Assembly (NCBI GenBank): GCA_932294295.1
Contig: OW028582.1
Span: forward strand, 38,724,204 to 38,788,203
Length of the DNA: 64,000 nt
DNA from: Alitta virens
Lineage: Eukaryota; Annelida; Polychaeta; Phyllodocida; Nereididae
Direction of reading: 5' to 3'
In this document: positions 1-50,346 of the stretch, piece by piece
Position numbering within the stretch: position 1 is the first letter of the stretch
Layout of the letters: each line of letters opens with the position of its first letter
Notes under the pieces: model-generated
Told to the model about the DNA's origin: nothing
What the model saw: the letters and a program-made list of their open reading frames with translations, nothing else
The model's database searches: none
Position numbers and translations under genes: made by a program

Positions 1-1471
1 AATGGCGCATTATGGAGCAATTCTTAAAATACAGGCAGGTCCACGTGGATCTACATTGATTGAATGAAAATATATCAATATGGTAGTAATTCAGATGAAA
101 AGTATTGCAGAACCCTTTTGTAAACATAGCTGTTCATTTGGATTCGCTGTTTTTGTTGCATTTTAAAGCTTCATCACTTGTTGATGCAACCCACTACTCA
201 ATTTGACAGCAGCTGGAATTACATGGTTTCCGTTCCCAAAACCCGAAGCTTGCCACCTTTCCTCTCAATTAAAATGCATATTGCAAATAAAATTTGCCTC
301 TGTTGCTCATCAATTAAACAATATTTATTGTAAATCAATTTCAAATGTTTAGAACTGAGGCGCCATTGCTAATGATCTGTAACTGCTTAGTAAGATTTAA
401 AATAAGCCGCTTCAAAGACATACGCAATGATGAGATGATGAACAAAGGACAACCACATTATATTTTCATACATCTTTGATTTTATATTATGCAAATGATA
501 CTGCAGTACTATAATGTTTGTACCAACAACGTACAAATGTTAAACAATAAACGTAACAGTTTATATGGAGCATGCAATGTTTATATAGTTAATAAAGATC
601 TATAATTGCCACTAAACAATACTGAAGGTCTACATATTACAATGGCTATTAGAATAAAGTGATATGACACACGGATCAAGCACAATTTTATAGCTTATAC
701 ATAATAAACATACAATGTATATACAATGAATAATTGTACAAGTATGCTTTTTTCATAATTCAAGATTTCCAATAACAACAGTTATATTACAATATTTTTC
801 TTATCAAATACTTTACCATACATCATTATGATTTATATAAAGACAGGCTGCACATTGTTTACATTTAATAGCTATAATTTATGTACATTTACAACAATTC
901 AAGGTAGGCTACAGATTTTAATTTCCCCATAAAAGTGCGATATTTTGATGAGGCCTTTGTTAGCTGTTTGTCTTTTGCAAGTCTGACATGGAAATTGTGT
1001 CTATAACAATTGAATAAAACAAAAGCCAAAAAAACTAGTTCCAATGGAGTATTTGTTGGAAATATTAATGCCTCAGTACCTTGAATGTGCAGGTTCATGG
1101 GAGATATTTGTTTGCATGAAATTTGCTTCAGATTAGAGAATTTCCCTTTGGACCACATCTCTGATATACACTCTAATAGGATTGAGTATACTCTGATATT
1201 TACATTATTCATTGGGTAAGTACATTATTTATCCAATTCTGTTGTTTTCCTGCTTTTTGCAGACTTGTAGATCAGATCCCAGTGTGAAACATTGCCTTGG
1301 GATAATACATCACCCTGGTGCTGCGTTTTTGTGTGCACATTTACAGCACTTGTTTCAAAGTGTTCAAAAACACAACAGTCTGTAATCAAATCAGCATGGA
1401 GTGATTACGTCATAAGTTTCCTCCAGGGAGTCTTTGGAACAAGATCTGTTGTTTGAGGTCAGAGGTCATTC
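1..1471. other. 3' flank / probable 3' UTR of the SLC6 gene
   Basis: AT-rich DNA downstream of the transporter stop. ATTAAA (minus strand, about 864-869) and AATAAA (minus, 324-329) could serve as polyadenylation signals, but none is clearly preferred. The 107-codon minus frame at 889-1212 has no recognisable domain and probably lies in the 3' UTR. Confidence 0.4.
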
Positions 1472-38005
<36,534 letters not shown>

Positions 38006-39801
38006 CAATCACATCAAGGCACAATAAGTTTCCATAGAGATGCACCTCGGAGTTGAATGGAGACCTCAGTGCAGGATTATGTCAGTTGGTAGAGCTCTCT
38101 ATCCTAAGGTCAGTGAGTTCTTTATTGAAATCCTTTTCTCAAAATGGTATCCTCGGCTGTTATGATCCATAGGTAAATTCATGATTCAATTGTATCTATA
38201 ATGATAGTCCTGCTGTTTCAGCGCATTAGGCCTATTCACTTTGATTGAAAAGGTTGCACTTTTTTTGCTGTCCAAATTAATCCATTTAAAACAGGATTTG
38301 ATGTGACATCATCTAAAACAATACAAGGTCAAAGATAATGATTGTGATAAGCAATTAATAAATGACTTATTTCACAATCCTATCACTGTAGGCCTAGTGT
38401 CATATGCCCACAAGTACCTGTCCTATTCCGTGACAAAGTCTCACTGCCCCTCCATCCTTCAGCCTGCATCCATTTGTTTCAGCAACTTATAGTATCGCCG
38501 CCTCCCTCAGGGTGGCGCTCTTGTCGCCGTCACGTGACTGATCAAGTTGTCATGGTGATGACGCTGAGTTCACTCGAACTATAAGCTGCTTAAAGTTTGA
38601 GACAGACAAAAGAAAGAAAATAAAAAACGACAGGTATGATATCATCTATTGGCATTATATGATGTCATTCCGTCCAACACAATAGACAATGAATTGTTCC
38701 CATTGTCCAATGCTGGATCCTCAGGTCCTAATACATTTCCCTGAATGTGGAGTACTCACTCATAAATATTATTAGAATTCTAGTGTCCAACAAGAATCGA
38801 ATTCCAAGTTCCTCAAATGATTGCTCATCCATAAATCTACATAGGACATAATATCCCCCTACATTCCATTCCTGCATGAACTGAAGTCTCGTGTGTCACG
38901 GAGTTCTAAGAGAATGAACGAGATCTGCAGGGGGCAGCACAATGCCACTCTCTCTGTGATCTCGCCAAAGACGATGTTTGCATTTAGTGGCGAGATTACG
39001 CTCTCATAGGGCACTCAAGTATTTGTCAACAATTTCCAGGCCCTCCACTTAATAGCCATGTTTGTATCAATTGTAACTTATCTTTATCACTGACTAAGCT
39101 CGTAAGGGCCATTTTTTGTGGCCTACATTTTCGTGTCGCAATAAAAAATAAGACAATTGATATATGGTGATATATGAAATTATCTTGGATCTAATAAGTA
39201 CACGTTAACTGACAATTATTATCAGGAAATGGAGAAAATGATATGAGAATGTGTCCTGAAGAATTAATCGGTTGACTAAGGTACAAGAACTTCATCGTGA
39301 TAACATAAATCATAAGTCCAAAATTCAGTGCAAAGTATAAAATACAACTCGCCAATAAGGCCAATAAAATATTGCATCATGGGTAGGCTTGGAGCATTGT
39401 CATTTTTTTTGAGCGCATCTAATATGATACAACTATATATGATAATTAAGATAAGGATGAAACATATTTCCTGGCACCGCATATCTTTTGGTATGTATTC
39501 CTCAATCTATTTCGTAGACTACATCTATTTTGATTGTCTTGAACTTTGTGATTCGCAAATTTAAGACTCAGACAACAGTTTAAGAAAAAAAGGAAAATAT
39601 ATAACCTTGTCCTTGTTCTGTGACAATTAGTAATCATTATCACTTATTAATTAGTGGAACAAAATCAATTGTATCATCACTACATTGATTCTGATTAATT
39701 GGACTGACGCACTGGTTAAGTACATTTCTAGGTAAAACAATTAGTTACTCACTAATGCCATGAAATATTGTTTTTCAGTGCTCTACATATGAATACCTGT
39801 G

Positions 39802-39821
39802 ACACACACACACACACACAC
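39802..39821. repeat. (AC)n microsatellite
   Basis: Ten AC units. Confidence 0.9.
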
Positions 39822-40128
39822 GATAATGTGCTGTTTTATGTAACAGTGACAAATGATGAACTTTTGTCCGATCACATTGAACAGCTGTTGAATAAATGTT
39901 CCATTGAAATTAGAGTCAAGAGTTCTCTGAGATTACTTTCAAGAAGACGATTGTAATTCATTATGTTGTCCGCGACTGTCTATGCATTGACAATTGGAGA
40001 TTGCAGTAAGTTCAAAAATGTCAGATCAGACACTTAGTGTATTAGATAGGACAAGAAAATGTGTGACAAAGTCTGTCAAAAAGTTAGAAAGATGTATGCA
40101 TGGATTGCTTCACATCTATCCCATGGTA

Positions 40129-40350
40129 CGAGAGGTACAATGGGCTAGTGGTTAAGGTGTTCACCTGCTATCCACGAGGTTGTGGGTTCAAACCCCCTGG
40201 CATCGATGAGTTGGGCAGTGTGAGCTCTTAAGCCACTGAGGTTAAAGCTGTGCCGAAGGATGAATACTCATCAGGAAGTTGAGAAAGACTCAAGATTGGG
40301 CTGCCAAGGCTGTAATTGTAAAGTTGAATGATCCCGTTGATTGATTGATT
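40129..40350 (+). repeat. tRNA-derived SINE, family 3
   Basis: Head GGGCTAGTGGTTAAGGTG (A-box) and B-box GGGTTCAAACCCC. The body includes aggaagttgagaaagactca and gctgtaattgtaaagttg. It ends in a TTGATTGATT / ATTTATTTATT simple tail, as expected for a LINE-mobilised SINE. Confidence 0.8.
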
Positions 40351-42186
40351 TATTTATTTATTGATTGGCTGATTTATGAAGTTGATCTACAACTTCAGCC
40401 ATTAGACCGGAGCAATAAGCAAATTGATTACATTTTGCATAATTTCTCAATAATAGAATGGTTTGAACGCTGATTTTTGGCGTCAAACGTTTTATTTCTT
40501 CCTCGTTTTTTAACATGTGCAATTTCAGCAATTTGAATCTTTCTTTCTTAAATAATAATTTCTGAGTTAGCAGGATTGTCAAGTTGCACTTGTGAGGTCA
40601 CAGCACTTAGAACTAATTTTAACTCCTCCTTGATGCAAGTGCACAGTTTTGAGCAGATGAGGCAACTGCCTTGGACGCCTGTCTCTGTACCAAAAAGCAT
40701 CTCAACTCATCCTTAAATAAATTCTCATGCAATCCGAACGCTGCCTTTTCTTGCCCGTTTTTCTCTGGAACGTGTAATTCAATTATTCTTTCATTTGCAT
40801 CGCGAGAAATATTGTATTTCTCAGCAATTTTCCAACATCAAAGTGGTTACATAATTCAATTACATTTTGACAATAATCGCCAGCAACAAGTGTAAATTTG
40901 TTTATTCCATCCTGACAAAGTTTTCACCGATAACTGACTGCTCTGATATCGAATTTAATTGATATGATCCAATGTAAACAACTGTTAGTATAAATATTCA
41001 ATGTATATATTTATAATTTTTTATTATTACAATATAATGCCACCAATTATTTATTGATTTTGCAGAATAACTATGTCCATAGCATGCTTAAGATGACCTG
41101 GGGAGCATTGATTTGTTTACTTCACAACTCTTTATCAATAAAGACAAATATTTATTCTAATCACGTGCATGTGTGGGGATCTACATTGCCAAAAAGGTAT
41201 ATCATGTTTTTATTTTATTTTTTCAGGTCTGCCCTACAATGAATCTTCACACTAGTATTTGACCCATTGAACTTTGACCTCTTACATGACCTTGAATCGT
41301 AATAACAGTAGGCATATCTATGTATCTGTGGGTCTATTATGTACATTGGAAAAATTTATAAATGAACAGTTATTAAATGAGTAAGGTGATATGCCTATCA
41401 AACAAATATATCGGGTTTGCTAAAATTTATTCCCACCACTGTATCGCTATCTAGCTATCTATAACAAAATGCCAGTGTTATAAGATACCATATAAACACA
41501 AGCAATTTTTTTTTACTAAATATATATTGGAAATTCTTGCTGAGAGTGAAGTCTCCTATAGGAATTTTGTTGAATTCCTAATGACCTTGACCTTGGAAGG
41601 TCAGAGGTCACGGCGGAGTACCACAATGCAGTGCGTGATGCGAATGGCAGGCCCTGGGGTTTAGGATGTAGTTTGTTTTTGCTCTCTCGGGTTTCTTGAA
41701 TTTGAGGCTGGTCAGAGAACAACACAGGAATGGGGAATACATTACGGACGCCCCATGTCCAGTTCAGGCGGAATTCGCCCTCTTGCAGGGGGAGTTAAAG
41801 ACTGCATTCCTTATGTGATAAATGAAACAGTTTTGTCCTTTGGTATGAAATATTAAGGAGTTGTCAAAACTAGATTTATGAGACAAACTTTTTTTGCAAA
41901 TTGACCTTAATTGTGAGGTATTATAATTGCAAAATCTCAAATATGGGTTCATTGACATTTAGTGATGGTGGTAAATGTGAGTAACGGTAATAGTTATATC
42001 CTAGGAGGGACTTAACTAACATTTGTGTTGGTTATATCCCGACGCCGAAGGTTTGTTAAATCCTGACTACGAGGGATATAACTAACTTATACTCCATTTG
42101 ACATATTTAATTTGCTTGATTGTTTGATTTGTATAATTTCTTATCAGGCAATTAAAGTTCAGTTTGCACTCAGGAGTTAACTAATA

Positions 42187-43109
42187 TTTCCGTTGGTTAT
42201 ATCCCTCTCAGAACAAACATTTCCGTTGGTTATATCCCTCTCAGAACAAACATTTCCGTAGGTTATATCCCTCTCAGAACAAACATTTCCGTAGGTTATA
42301 TCCCTCTCAGAACAAACATTTCCGTTGGTTATATCCCTCTCAGAACAAACATTTCCGTTGGTTATATCCCTCTCAGAACAAACATTTCCGTTGGTTATAT
42401 CCCTCTCAGAACAAACATTTCCGTTGGTTATATCCCTCTCAGAACAAACATTTCCGTAGGTTATATCCCTCTCAGAACAAACATTTCCGTTGGTTATATC
42501 CCTCTCAGAACAAACATTTCCGTTGGTTATATCCCTCTCAGAACAAACATTTCCGTAGGTTATATCCCTCTCAGAACAAACATTTCCGTTGGTTATATCC
42601 CTCTCAGAACAAACATTTCCGTTGGTTATATCCCTCTCAGAACAAACATTTCCGTTGGTTATATCCCTCTCAGAACAAACATTTCCGTAGGTTATATCCC
42701 TCTCAGAACAAACATTTCCGTAGGTTATATCCCTCTCAGAACAAACATTTCCGTAGGTTATATCCCTCTCAGAACAAACATTTCCGTTGGTTATATCCCT
42801 CTCAGAACAAACATTTCCGTAGGTTATATCCCTCTCAGAACAAACATTTCCGTTGGTTATATCCCTCTCAGAACAAACATTTCCGTTGGTTATATCCCTC
42901 TCAGAACAAACATTTCCGTTGGTTATATCCCTCTCAGAACAAACATTTCCGTTGGTTATATCCCTCTCAGAACAAACATTTCCGTTGGTTATATCCCTCT
43001 CAGAACAAACATTTCCGTTGGTTATATCCCTCTCAGAACAAACATTTCCGTTGGTTATATCCCTCTCAGAACAAACATTTCCGTTGGTTATATCCCTCTC
43101 AGAACAAAA
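42187..43109. repeat. 33-bp minisatellite, 28 copies in two variants
   Basis: The unit is GTTGGTTATATCCCTCTCAG plus AACAAACATTTCC. Copies are almost identical apart from one site, TTGG or TAGG. Reading left to right, units 3, 4, 9, 12, 16, 17, 18 and 20 carry TAGG and the other 20 carry TTGG. Because 33 is a multiple of 3, runs of TTGG units leave an 11-residue peptide frame open (42853-43323), while TAGG makes a stop. I see no reason to call it a gene. It lies about 800 bp beyond the FN2/PAN polyadenylation signal. Confidence 0.97.
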
Positions 43110-43932
43110 GGAAACCAGTCTACAAAGTGACTTCTTATCAACCCATCATAATTATTACAGGAGCACGATTTCAAACCGCACAATAAACATTTTTATATTC
43201 TGCAACCAGTCTAAATTTGAGTACATCATAAATTCCCCCAGCTTCTCAAGTACACCCTCTACTTGTCACACAGATCCTTCCTGCTCGGATAACTGTTTGT
43301 TTGATCGACAATTTCCAATCTGATCAATATCGATCTCAAAAGTCAATCACTCGCTGCCTGGGGTGTATGGAACCGCCTTGTCTCATGCCATTAAACTCTA
43401 AGAGATCTTTATTGTTTGGAAAATATCCAAGGTACTCAAGAGCAAACAAACGAAGTTGAATTGACTGTACCAGTGATCTTCGGTCAACTTCAAATTTGCT
43501 TTAAAAACAACAACTTATATTTGGGCAGGTTATACCACATTGGTAAATGCTCACATATTGTTTAAAGGCATACCACTACAGGTTTAATTATTTATTTTTA
43601 TGATAAACTACTTTAAAGTTATTTTTGAAACCACTTCACTCGTACAGCTTGTAGGTTCTCAAATATAGATTCACCGAAGCTCACTCTAACCATTAACGCT
43701 AGAGGTCGCCAAGGTGCTCGAAAATGCACCTCAGCGCCGCCTGTCTGTGGTTACTAAGAATTCGATGCCAAATATAAAATTATAATTAATTATCTAGTTC
43801 TAGGTCAATAAATTCGTTATAATTTTTCAGTTGGTTAAGTTTGCCTCAAATGAAAAATATCTTTGATAGATCTTGGTCTTACATAGTAGAAAAAAAAACA
43901 ACTAGCAAATGTAAGAAATAAGACATAATATG

Positions 43933-43938
43933 TTTATT
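43933..43938 (-). terminator. Candidate polyadenylation signal of the FN2/PAN gene
   Basis: AATAAA on the minus strand about 300 bp after the stop at 44234, a plausible 3' UTR length. Confidence 0.45.
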
Positions 43939-44233
43939 ATAGACGAATGCCATGGAAACTTTCTATTTAAACAAATCCTGTACATTGTATATGTATTTAT
44001 ATAATAATTACAGTGGTATTATGTGAGAATCTCTCTAAAACTTGGAACAGACAGTGAGACAGACAATGAGAAGGAAACAATAGAACAATTGTAGATATAC
44101 AAAACACTTGGCAAGTCAGACATTTCTATAAATACTGAATTAGTAGAGTACATTATCAAAAGAAATAATCTTAACTGTTTATTCAGTTAACTCTAGTTGT
44201 CACTGGTCGGTACTTCATCAACACTAGGTGTCT

Positions 44234-44406
44234 CTACTGTGATGTGACGTCACATTCACCCCACTGTTTGTCTTTGTCGAAATCAGGGGTGGTGGCACAC
44301 CAGGGTTTGTGCCAGTTTTTGGAGTTGCAAGTGCTGTACATTTTATCCTTGTATTTGTAAGGGAAGTAGCACATTGGACTATTGGTGTTGCCAACTTCAG
44401 TTTTCA
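44234..44406 (-). CDS. FN2/PAN gene exon 6: FN2-4 and stop
   Basis: 173 bp from phase 1 to the [19 protein letters not shown], then HKPWCATTP and QWGECD, ending TSQ. Like module 3 it has CYFPY instead of CVFPF. Confidence 0.9.
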
Positions 44407-47400
44407 CTGGAAAGTAAGAATAATATAATCATTTTAAAAATGAGAAAAAAATGTATACATTCAGGGTTAGAGTTAGGGTTATAGGACATTATGAAAACCT
44501 CTGAAAACAGCTGTAATTGTAGTATTCGGACCAAGGCATTTGTGCGAATGTCGTGGTGGTTTCAACCATATAATGCTGTATGCCATATGATATTCTTGAT
44601 TGATAATTGACTGGAACGGAATATTATTTTCTTGACCTTTGGTAAGGAGCAAAAAAAAAGATGAGCTAATCACTGGCTTAAGGATGAGTCCCAGTCTGGT
44701 ACCAGCCTGGGGAATTGATTGTGCTTCTATGGAAAGGTCAAATCCAACCTGTCTGGGGGGGATGTACTTAGCTAGATCTGTGCCTTTGAATAGATTTTTT
44801 TGTACTGCTGAGAGTCATTTATGGAGTTCTATACAACAAAAATATGTATCAAAATTATACTTCATAATTGGATTATGAATTTGTAAATCAGAATCATATA
44901 GATAGCCTAGAATGGATATGAAAAGGTTTCTACAATTAGAAAATGGTATTCAAAGCAGGTATTGCATTATTTTGGAAATAATCATACCAATCTTAAAGTA
45001 ATTTTAATAATTATATAGAATTATCAATTTGCCACAAATAACAAAAGGAAATTATGAAGTCTATCTAATTTCAGTTTCCATTATCGTTATTTAATCTTAC
45101 TTGAAGCTTTTAGATTAGGAATATCAATTTGAGTTCTGTCATAGAAATTGGAACTTCTTTGCAGTTATACTTGTCTTTTCGAGTGGTTATGGCAATTTTA
45201 AAGTACCCAAAACCAAATGTTTTGTGGGGACAGGTCTTTGGGTGCATCTCAATCTGTTTAACCTGACGTTTATCAGCTTGTATGACCAGCTGCTAGGCAG
45301 ACAGAATGATGAGATGATAAGTCTTGGAGTCCACACCATGTTACACATTTACCCATGGGCGGGTCTATTACTTGCGGCATAGACACTGAGTACTAAATAC
45401 TATCAATGTTGACATTATTTGTGAGCACATGCCTGGACCGAGATTCGAACCTGGGGCCTTAAGCTAAACCACTGGGCTATATTTAGCTGCATAATATATA
45501 TCGCCATCTCATCCTTTAACCACGGAGACACTCTTGTCTCCGTGTATTAACATCCTGAAGATAAATAATAACAGGTTTCCTATGGTACATGAATGACCAA
45601 CCAATTTATTACCTATCTAAGTTATATCTTTCTCACCTGAAGAGCAGACCTTCCTGGTCACCACAAATTCCATGACATTTGCCACAGTACTTCTAGTGTT
45701 GAAGTTGGCCATGGAATTATGCAGGAAACACTTGACAAGGGCCCCTTGGTTGGCGTCATAATCAAATCCCACACAATCGCTCTTCTTGCTACACACCCCG
45801 GAACAATCGTCGATGGTGTAGGCGTCTGTGACGTCACTTCCGCCGTAGGACAATGTGTCCTCAAGACGTTCGAATTGTGTTTCACAATCTGAAGAGCAGA
45901 CAAATAAATTGAATTTTTACACAAAAGATAGATAGACAGATAGACAGATAGATAGATATGTAGATAGGTAGATAGACAGATAAATATGTAGATAGATAGA
46001 TGGATAGGTAGATAGGTAGACAGGTAGATAGATAGATATGGAAAGTGCAGCCCTCTAAGGCCGGTTGATTGATGAGGTGAGAGAGAGGAGGAGTCCACCC
46101 ATTTTACACATTTAGCCCATGGGTGGGATCTTTTACTTGTCTCAGCATAGACACCGAGTACAAGGGACCGCCAATTTACATCATTGCCTCCCACCTGCCA
46201 CGTTTAACTAGTCTGGATTATTTAAGGTACTCACCAGTTGCGCATCTCTGGGTGACCACATACTCATTGATACCCTCTTTGGTATTCCTGCTGCGGAAGT
46301 TGCTCATGTTGTCATGGATACTGCACCTGACCTCAGTACTGGGGTCTTTGTTGTAGTCATACCCAACACAGGATGACCTCAAGTTACATTCGCTTTCACA
46401 CTCCTCCTTAGAAGTTGCCCAGCGAATCCCAATTCCCCTCAGAGAGTAGGTGTTTGCATACAGTCCATAAGAGTTGCGACAGATGCCAGCTGAAATATGC
46501 ACAAGGAATATGCGATGCATGAACATGAGCTAATATGCCATACATCAGGAAAATGCCTTAAAATGCTATGCACAAGGGAGATGCTGATACGATTCTCTGA
46601 ATATACAGAGTGCTTTTGATCTTGTCGACGTCAAAATAAGATTCCCATTTGGACAATATATCTCACTTGTGCTTTTCTTGTCTTGTCTGGTTTGTCTTGT
46701 CCTGTGTTGTCTTGCTTTGTTTGTATTTTCTTGGTTTGTTTTGTTTGTTCTTTTTTGTTTGTCTCCACTTGTCTTGTTTACCTATCCTTGTTTCATTTTA
46801 ATGTTTTGTCTAGAACTTATATTGTCATATTTTGGTCTTGTCTAGTTTTGTGCTTTTTTCTGTCTTGTAATATTTTGTCTTTTCTGTGTTTGTCTTGTCT
46901 TGTCTGGGTTTGTCTTATTTTGTTTTGTCTAATATTGTCATGTCTCTCCTTTTTCGTGTATCACCTTGTTTTGTCTTGTCTAATCTTGTTTGTCGTCTTG
47001 TTTTGTATTATCTCATCTTGTCTTGTGTATAATTGTGTTTTGTTGTCTTTTTCTATCATCATATTTTATCTTTCAGGTCTCGTTTTGTCTTTCATCATTT
47101 TGTAACTACTGTCTTGTTTTGTCTTGTCTTGTCTTGTCATGTATTGTCTCTCACCTGCATCTTGAGTGAGCACGCACTTGGCCCACTGTTTGTCTCTGTC
47201 ATAGTCGTCTGTCGTGCCACACCATGATCCGTCTTTGGGGTCAATGATGCAACCGCTTCGTGGCTCCCCCTGGTAGATGTACGGGAACTTGCATTCTGAT
47301 TGTTCGATTGCATTGCCACCTGTTGTCGGAACTGAAAATAATTAAGGAGATATTTTTAGCAACGAACATAGATTACTTGACTTATCAAAGATGACTTTCG

Positions 47401-50308
47401 GCATTTAATGTATGTAAAATCTAGTGTCTATGTCATCAGAATGCAGTGTTATTGTTTCGAGTTGCCACTTGCCAGCCAACCGCTAGGTGGCGAATAACTA
47501 GGGGCGTATCTCGTAGCAGACAATCTTTGGTCTTGGCATAATCCCAAAGGATATCTATGAAATCAAGGGAGGTGTGTGACTGGTGCATACGGCGTCTCTG
47601 ACTTTTACTTCTTACAGCACTTTGCCTTTGAGAAAAAGTCCATACTGCAATCCAATAACACTATGTGATCATTTGAAAAACCCTTCAACATTTGGAGACT
47701 CCACGATTTCTCCATTTCTATTTATTCTATTATATCTCGATCCCCATGGAAAGTACTTTTCACTACGACCCTATTCATTTTGACTTTCAAAAATAGCTGT
47801 CATCCCATAGGCTGTCTAACTTGCCCGTCAGAAATGGCTATAGGGTCAATCATTCCATAGACTCAATCAAATGTGTAGCAAAAAATGTCCAATAAAGTTA
47901 GCCAAATTGTCTTTAAAGTTAGCTGTTTTGAGCTTTCTACTCGAATAGATGTATACCTTGATCATTAAATGATCTGTTAGGCCTACATCGTGGGTTCGAA
48001 TCTTGACACACTGGGGCGGATTAAGAGGGTCCTAACCCCCCCCCCCCTCTTTTCTCTGGCAAAAATGCCCCCAAGGCCCCCCTAGCAGGACATTGCACCT
48101 TCGCTGCCTAGATCTGCCTCTTTCATAGGTACTATAAGTATAGCATCCTCCCAAGAAATATCAAATGTGCCAGCTGCTGGCCCTATCTCTAACTATTACC
48201 ATCTCATCATTACAACTACCTTATAAATGATAATTCAATATAAGTAAATTACATTTATGTACAACCAAAATCCAAAAATGATGCAGATATCAATATAATA
48301 TCTTACTCCTCATGTAGCTGACACAGTTACCCCATCTTTGGTCACTGGGGTAGTTGGCCGTTGTTGCACACCACGGTTTATCGTTGTCCCTGTAAATGCA
48401 AGCATCGAATCTCTCTCCTTTGTATTGGAAAGGAAACACACAAGTCTGTCCATCCTCTGTCCTGGCTGCAAATAGAAAATGTATTCTTATAGATAAATGT
48501 GTTTGTCAAATATGAGTTAAACTACTGTACATAGTTAAAATTTAAAAGTTATTAGAAGTATCCACAAATATGTCGAAATTAATTAATTAAGGTTATACTG
48601 TATCGTCTCATGGTTCGGTAGTTTTAACTGGAATTCAATCCACGTTGAATATCATATTCATAAGAGTTAATGGTCCTTAAGGCGTTCTAGCATTGATTTC
48701 CACAGATATGATCATATGTTTACATGCTAATGATATTTTTAAATTATATTGTACACTGAGTCTTAAGATAAATACTACTTCGTTTTGTTCATATTTGCTA
48801 ATAATGGTAAATAAAACTTACTATACTGCTATCTGTTGACTAAATTAGGATACAGGGGATTACATACACGAAGGAAAAGTTTTGATTTTGTATTTTGTCA
48901 TTATATTTCAGCTGCGATGGTAATAAAAATAATTATAGATGAAATATTAGCTTTCAGATAAATACTGACATTTTGTAAGAAAGTAGGCCTAACCAGCAGA
49001 ATTAAAGTTTCCTTAATGTTTGGAATTTCCCATAATTTGCCTTAACAAACCCCTTAAGTGATGACTGTTCGATTTGACCTTTGACATCACATCAGACATT
49101 CCATATAAGGCAGTCCATAATTGCTCCAAAATCACCTGAGTCATAGTTCAAAAATACATAACAAATATAATTTATTTTTAAACTAATTCACAAAACACCT
49201 CTTATGCATGTTGAAAACTATAACTAGCTGATTATCAGCATCATCTTTAAACCCTTTCAAAATATTTTTGAAGGGTGTGAGAAAAAATGACCACTTCCTT
49301 ATAGCTTCAGACTAAAATGTGTGTGTTAATTTGATTGACAGCCAGACAACTCGTCATGACAAATCCCCTTTTCAGCTTAGTCATATCATGCATAAACTTA
49401 TTTAACACCTAAAACTAATATGTGACGATATCAACAGCAAAGTTCATTGATGTGTGGAAAAGCCCTCGGGCTAGGGGATTCAATTGATAACTTTCATTTT
49501 GCCAATCAACCCGGTTCACCGGTTTCTTATTAAAAGATTTACTTATAATTTCGGTGTGGACTCCAGGCTATAGGCTTATATACAAGCTGTGATATATGTA
49601 TATGCCTTTGTATGCAGGTCTGTCACTTCCTTGTACCACAAGCCTATTAAGAACTATGGAAGTTTTAAGGGGAGTGCACTTTACGCTGGAATTAAATTCA
49701 GTTCAGTCAGCCGTATCTAAAATAATATCAACCTTCATTTAAAGATAATCTTAATTATGTATATATATAAAAGTATTTGGGTTTATCATCTCAATCAGAC
49801 AGCATACATGGTGAAGCAGAACTGACAGATAAATCTATACACTGAGCTATGCATGGAACCTGCAATATTTTGTGAGACAAGTCACATTTCCCTATAGACT
49901 CTGCCATTGAAATCCTCTGCTGCATAATTCAAGTAGCTTTCTTAGAATTCAAATCCTTTTCTTATCCAAGATAATTCATAGTCACAGCTGTTTTAATTCA
50001 GGCTTCCTCAGTCCTAGAAGTTTGCAGACACGAAATGACATTGTTTGGCTTTCGTTTGAAATTAAAGAGAATTATATTTGCCTAATTAAGGGGTGGCGGC
50101 TGCTTTAGCAAGTGTAATTAAAGAACCTGCGCATAATTAACAAGAGCTAAATTGAAACACACTTCAATATATATATATCTATCCATCTTTCTAGCTAGCT
50201 ATCTATCTATCTATATATATGTCTGTCTGTCTAGCTGTCTAGCTGTCTATCTATCCATCTGTCTATCTATATATCCCTCTGTCTACTATATATCCCTCTG
50301 TCTATGTG

Positions 50309-50346
<38 letters not shown>

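Larger units (their letters stand above)
38006..42186. other. Intergenic region between transporter and minisatellite
   Basis: No gene recognised. It contains a SINE at 40129, an (AC)n run at 39802-39821 and AT-rich DNA. The SLC6 promoter should lie at its left edge. At 42005-42090 there is one diverged copy of the 33-bp minisatellite unit (gtgttggttatatccc) and, about 30 bp on, an inverted core (GAGGGATATAACTAAC). Confidence 0.5.

Noticed and set aside
42187..43109. CRISPR-like array
   Set aside because: Units are contiguous with no spacers, and the genome is a metazoan one.
42853..43323. 156-codon plus-strand frame of repeated 11-residue units
   Set aside because: It is the 33-bp minisatellite read in a frame divisible by 3. 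Other units of the same array carry TAG, there is no gene context, and the tail after the array has no domain.
44465..44482. Telomere-like GGGTTAGAGTTAGGGTT
   Set aside because: Only two to three units; too short to call an interstitial telomere.
45658..46194. 178-codon minus-strand frame
   Set aside because: Out of frame with PAN exon 5 and running through the GATA microsatellite in the intron.
46683..47105. 140-codon plus-strand hydrophobic frame
   Set aside because: Lies wholly in the TTGTC tract in an intron of the FN2/PAN gene on the other strand.
48029..48044. Homopolymer C/G runs here and at 12804, 27846, 30090, 50511 and 50660
   Set aside because: Simple mononucleotide runs with no further structure.
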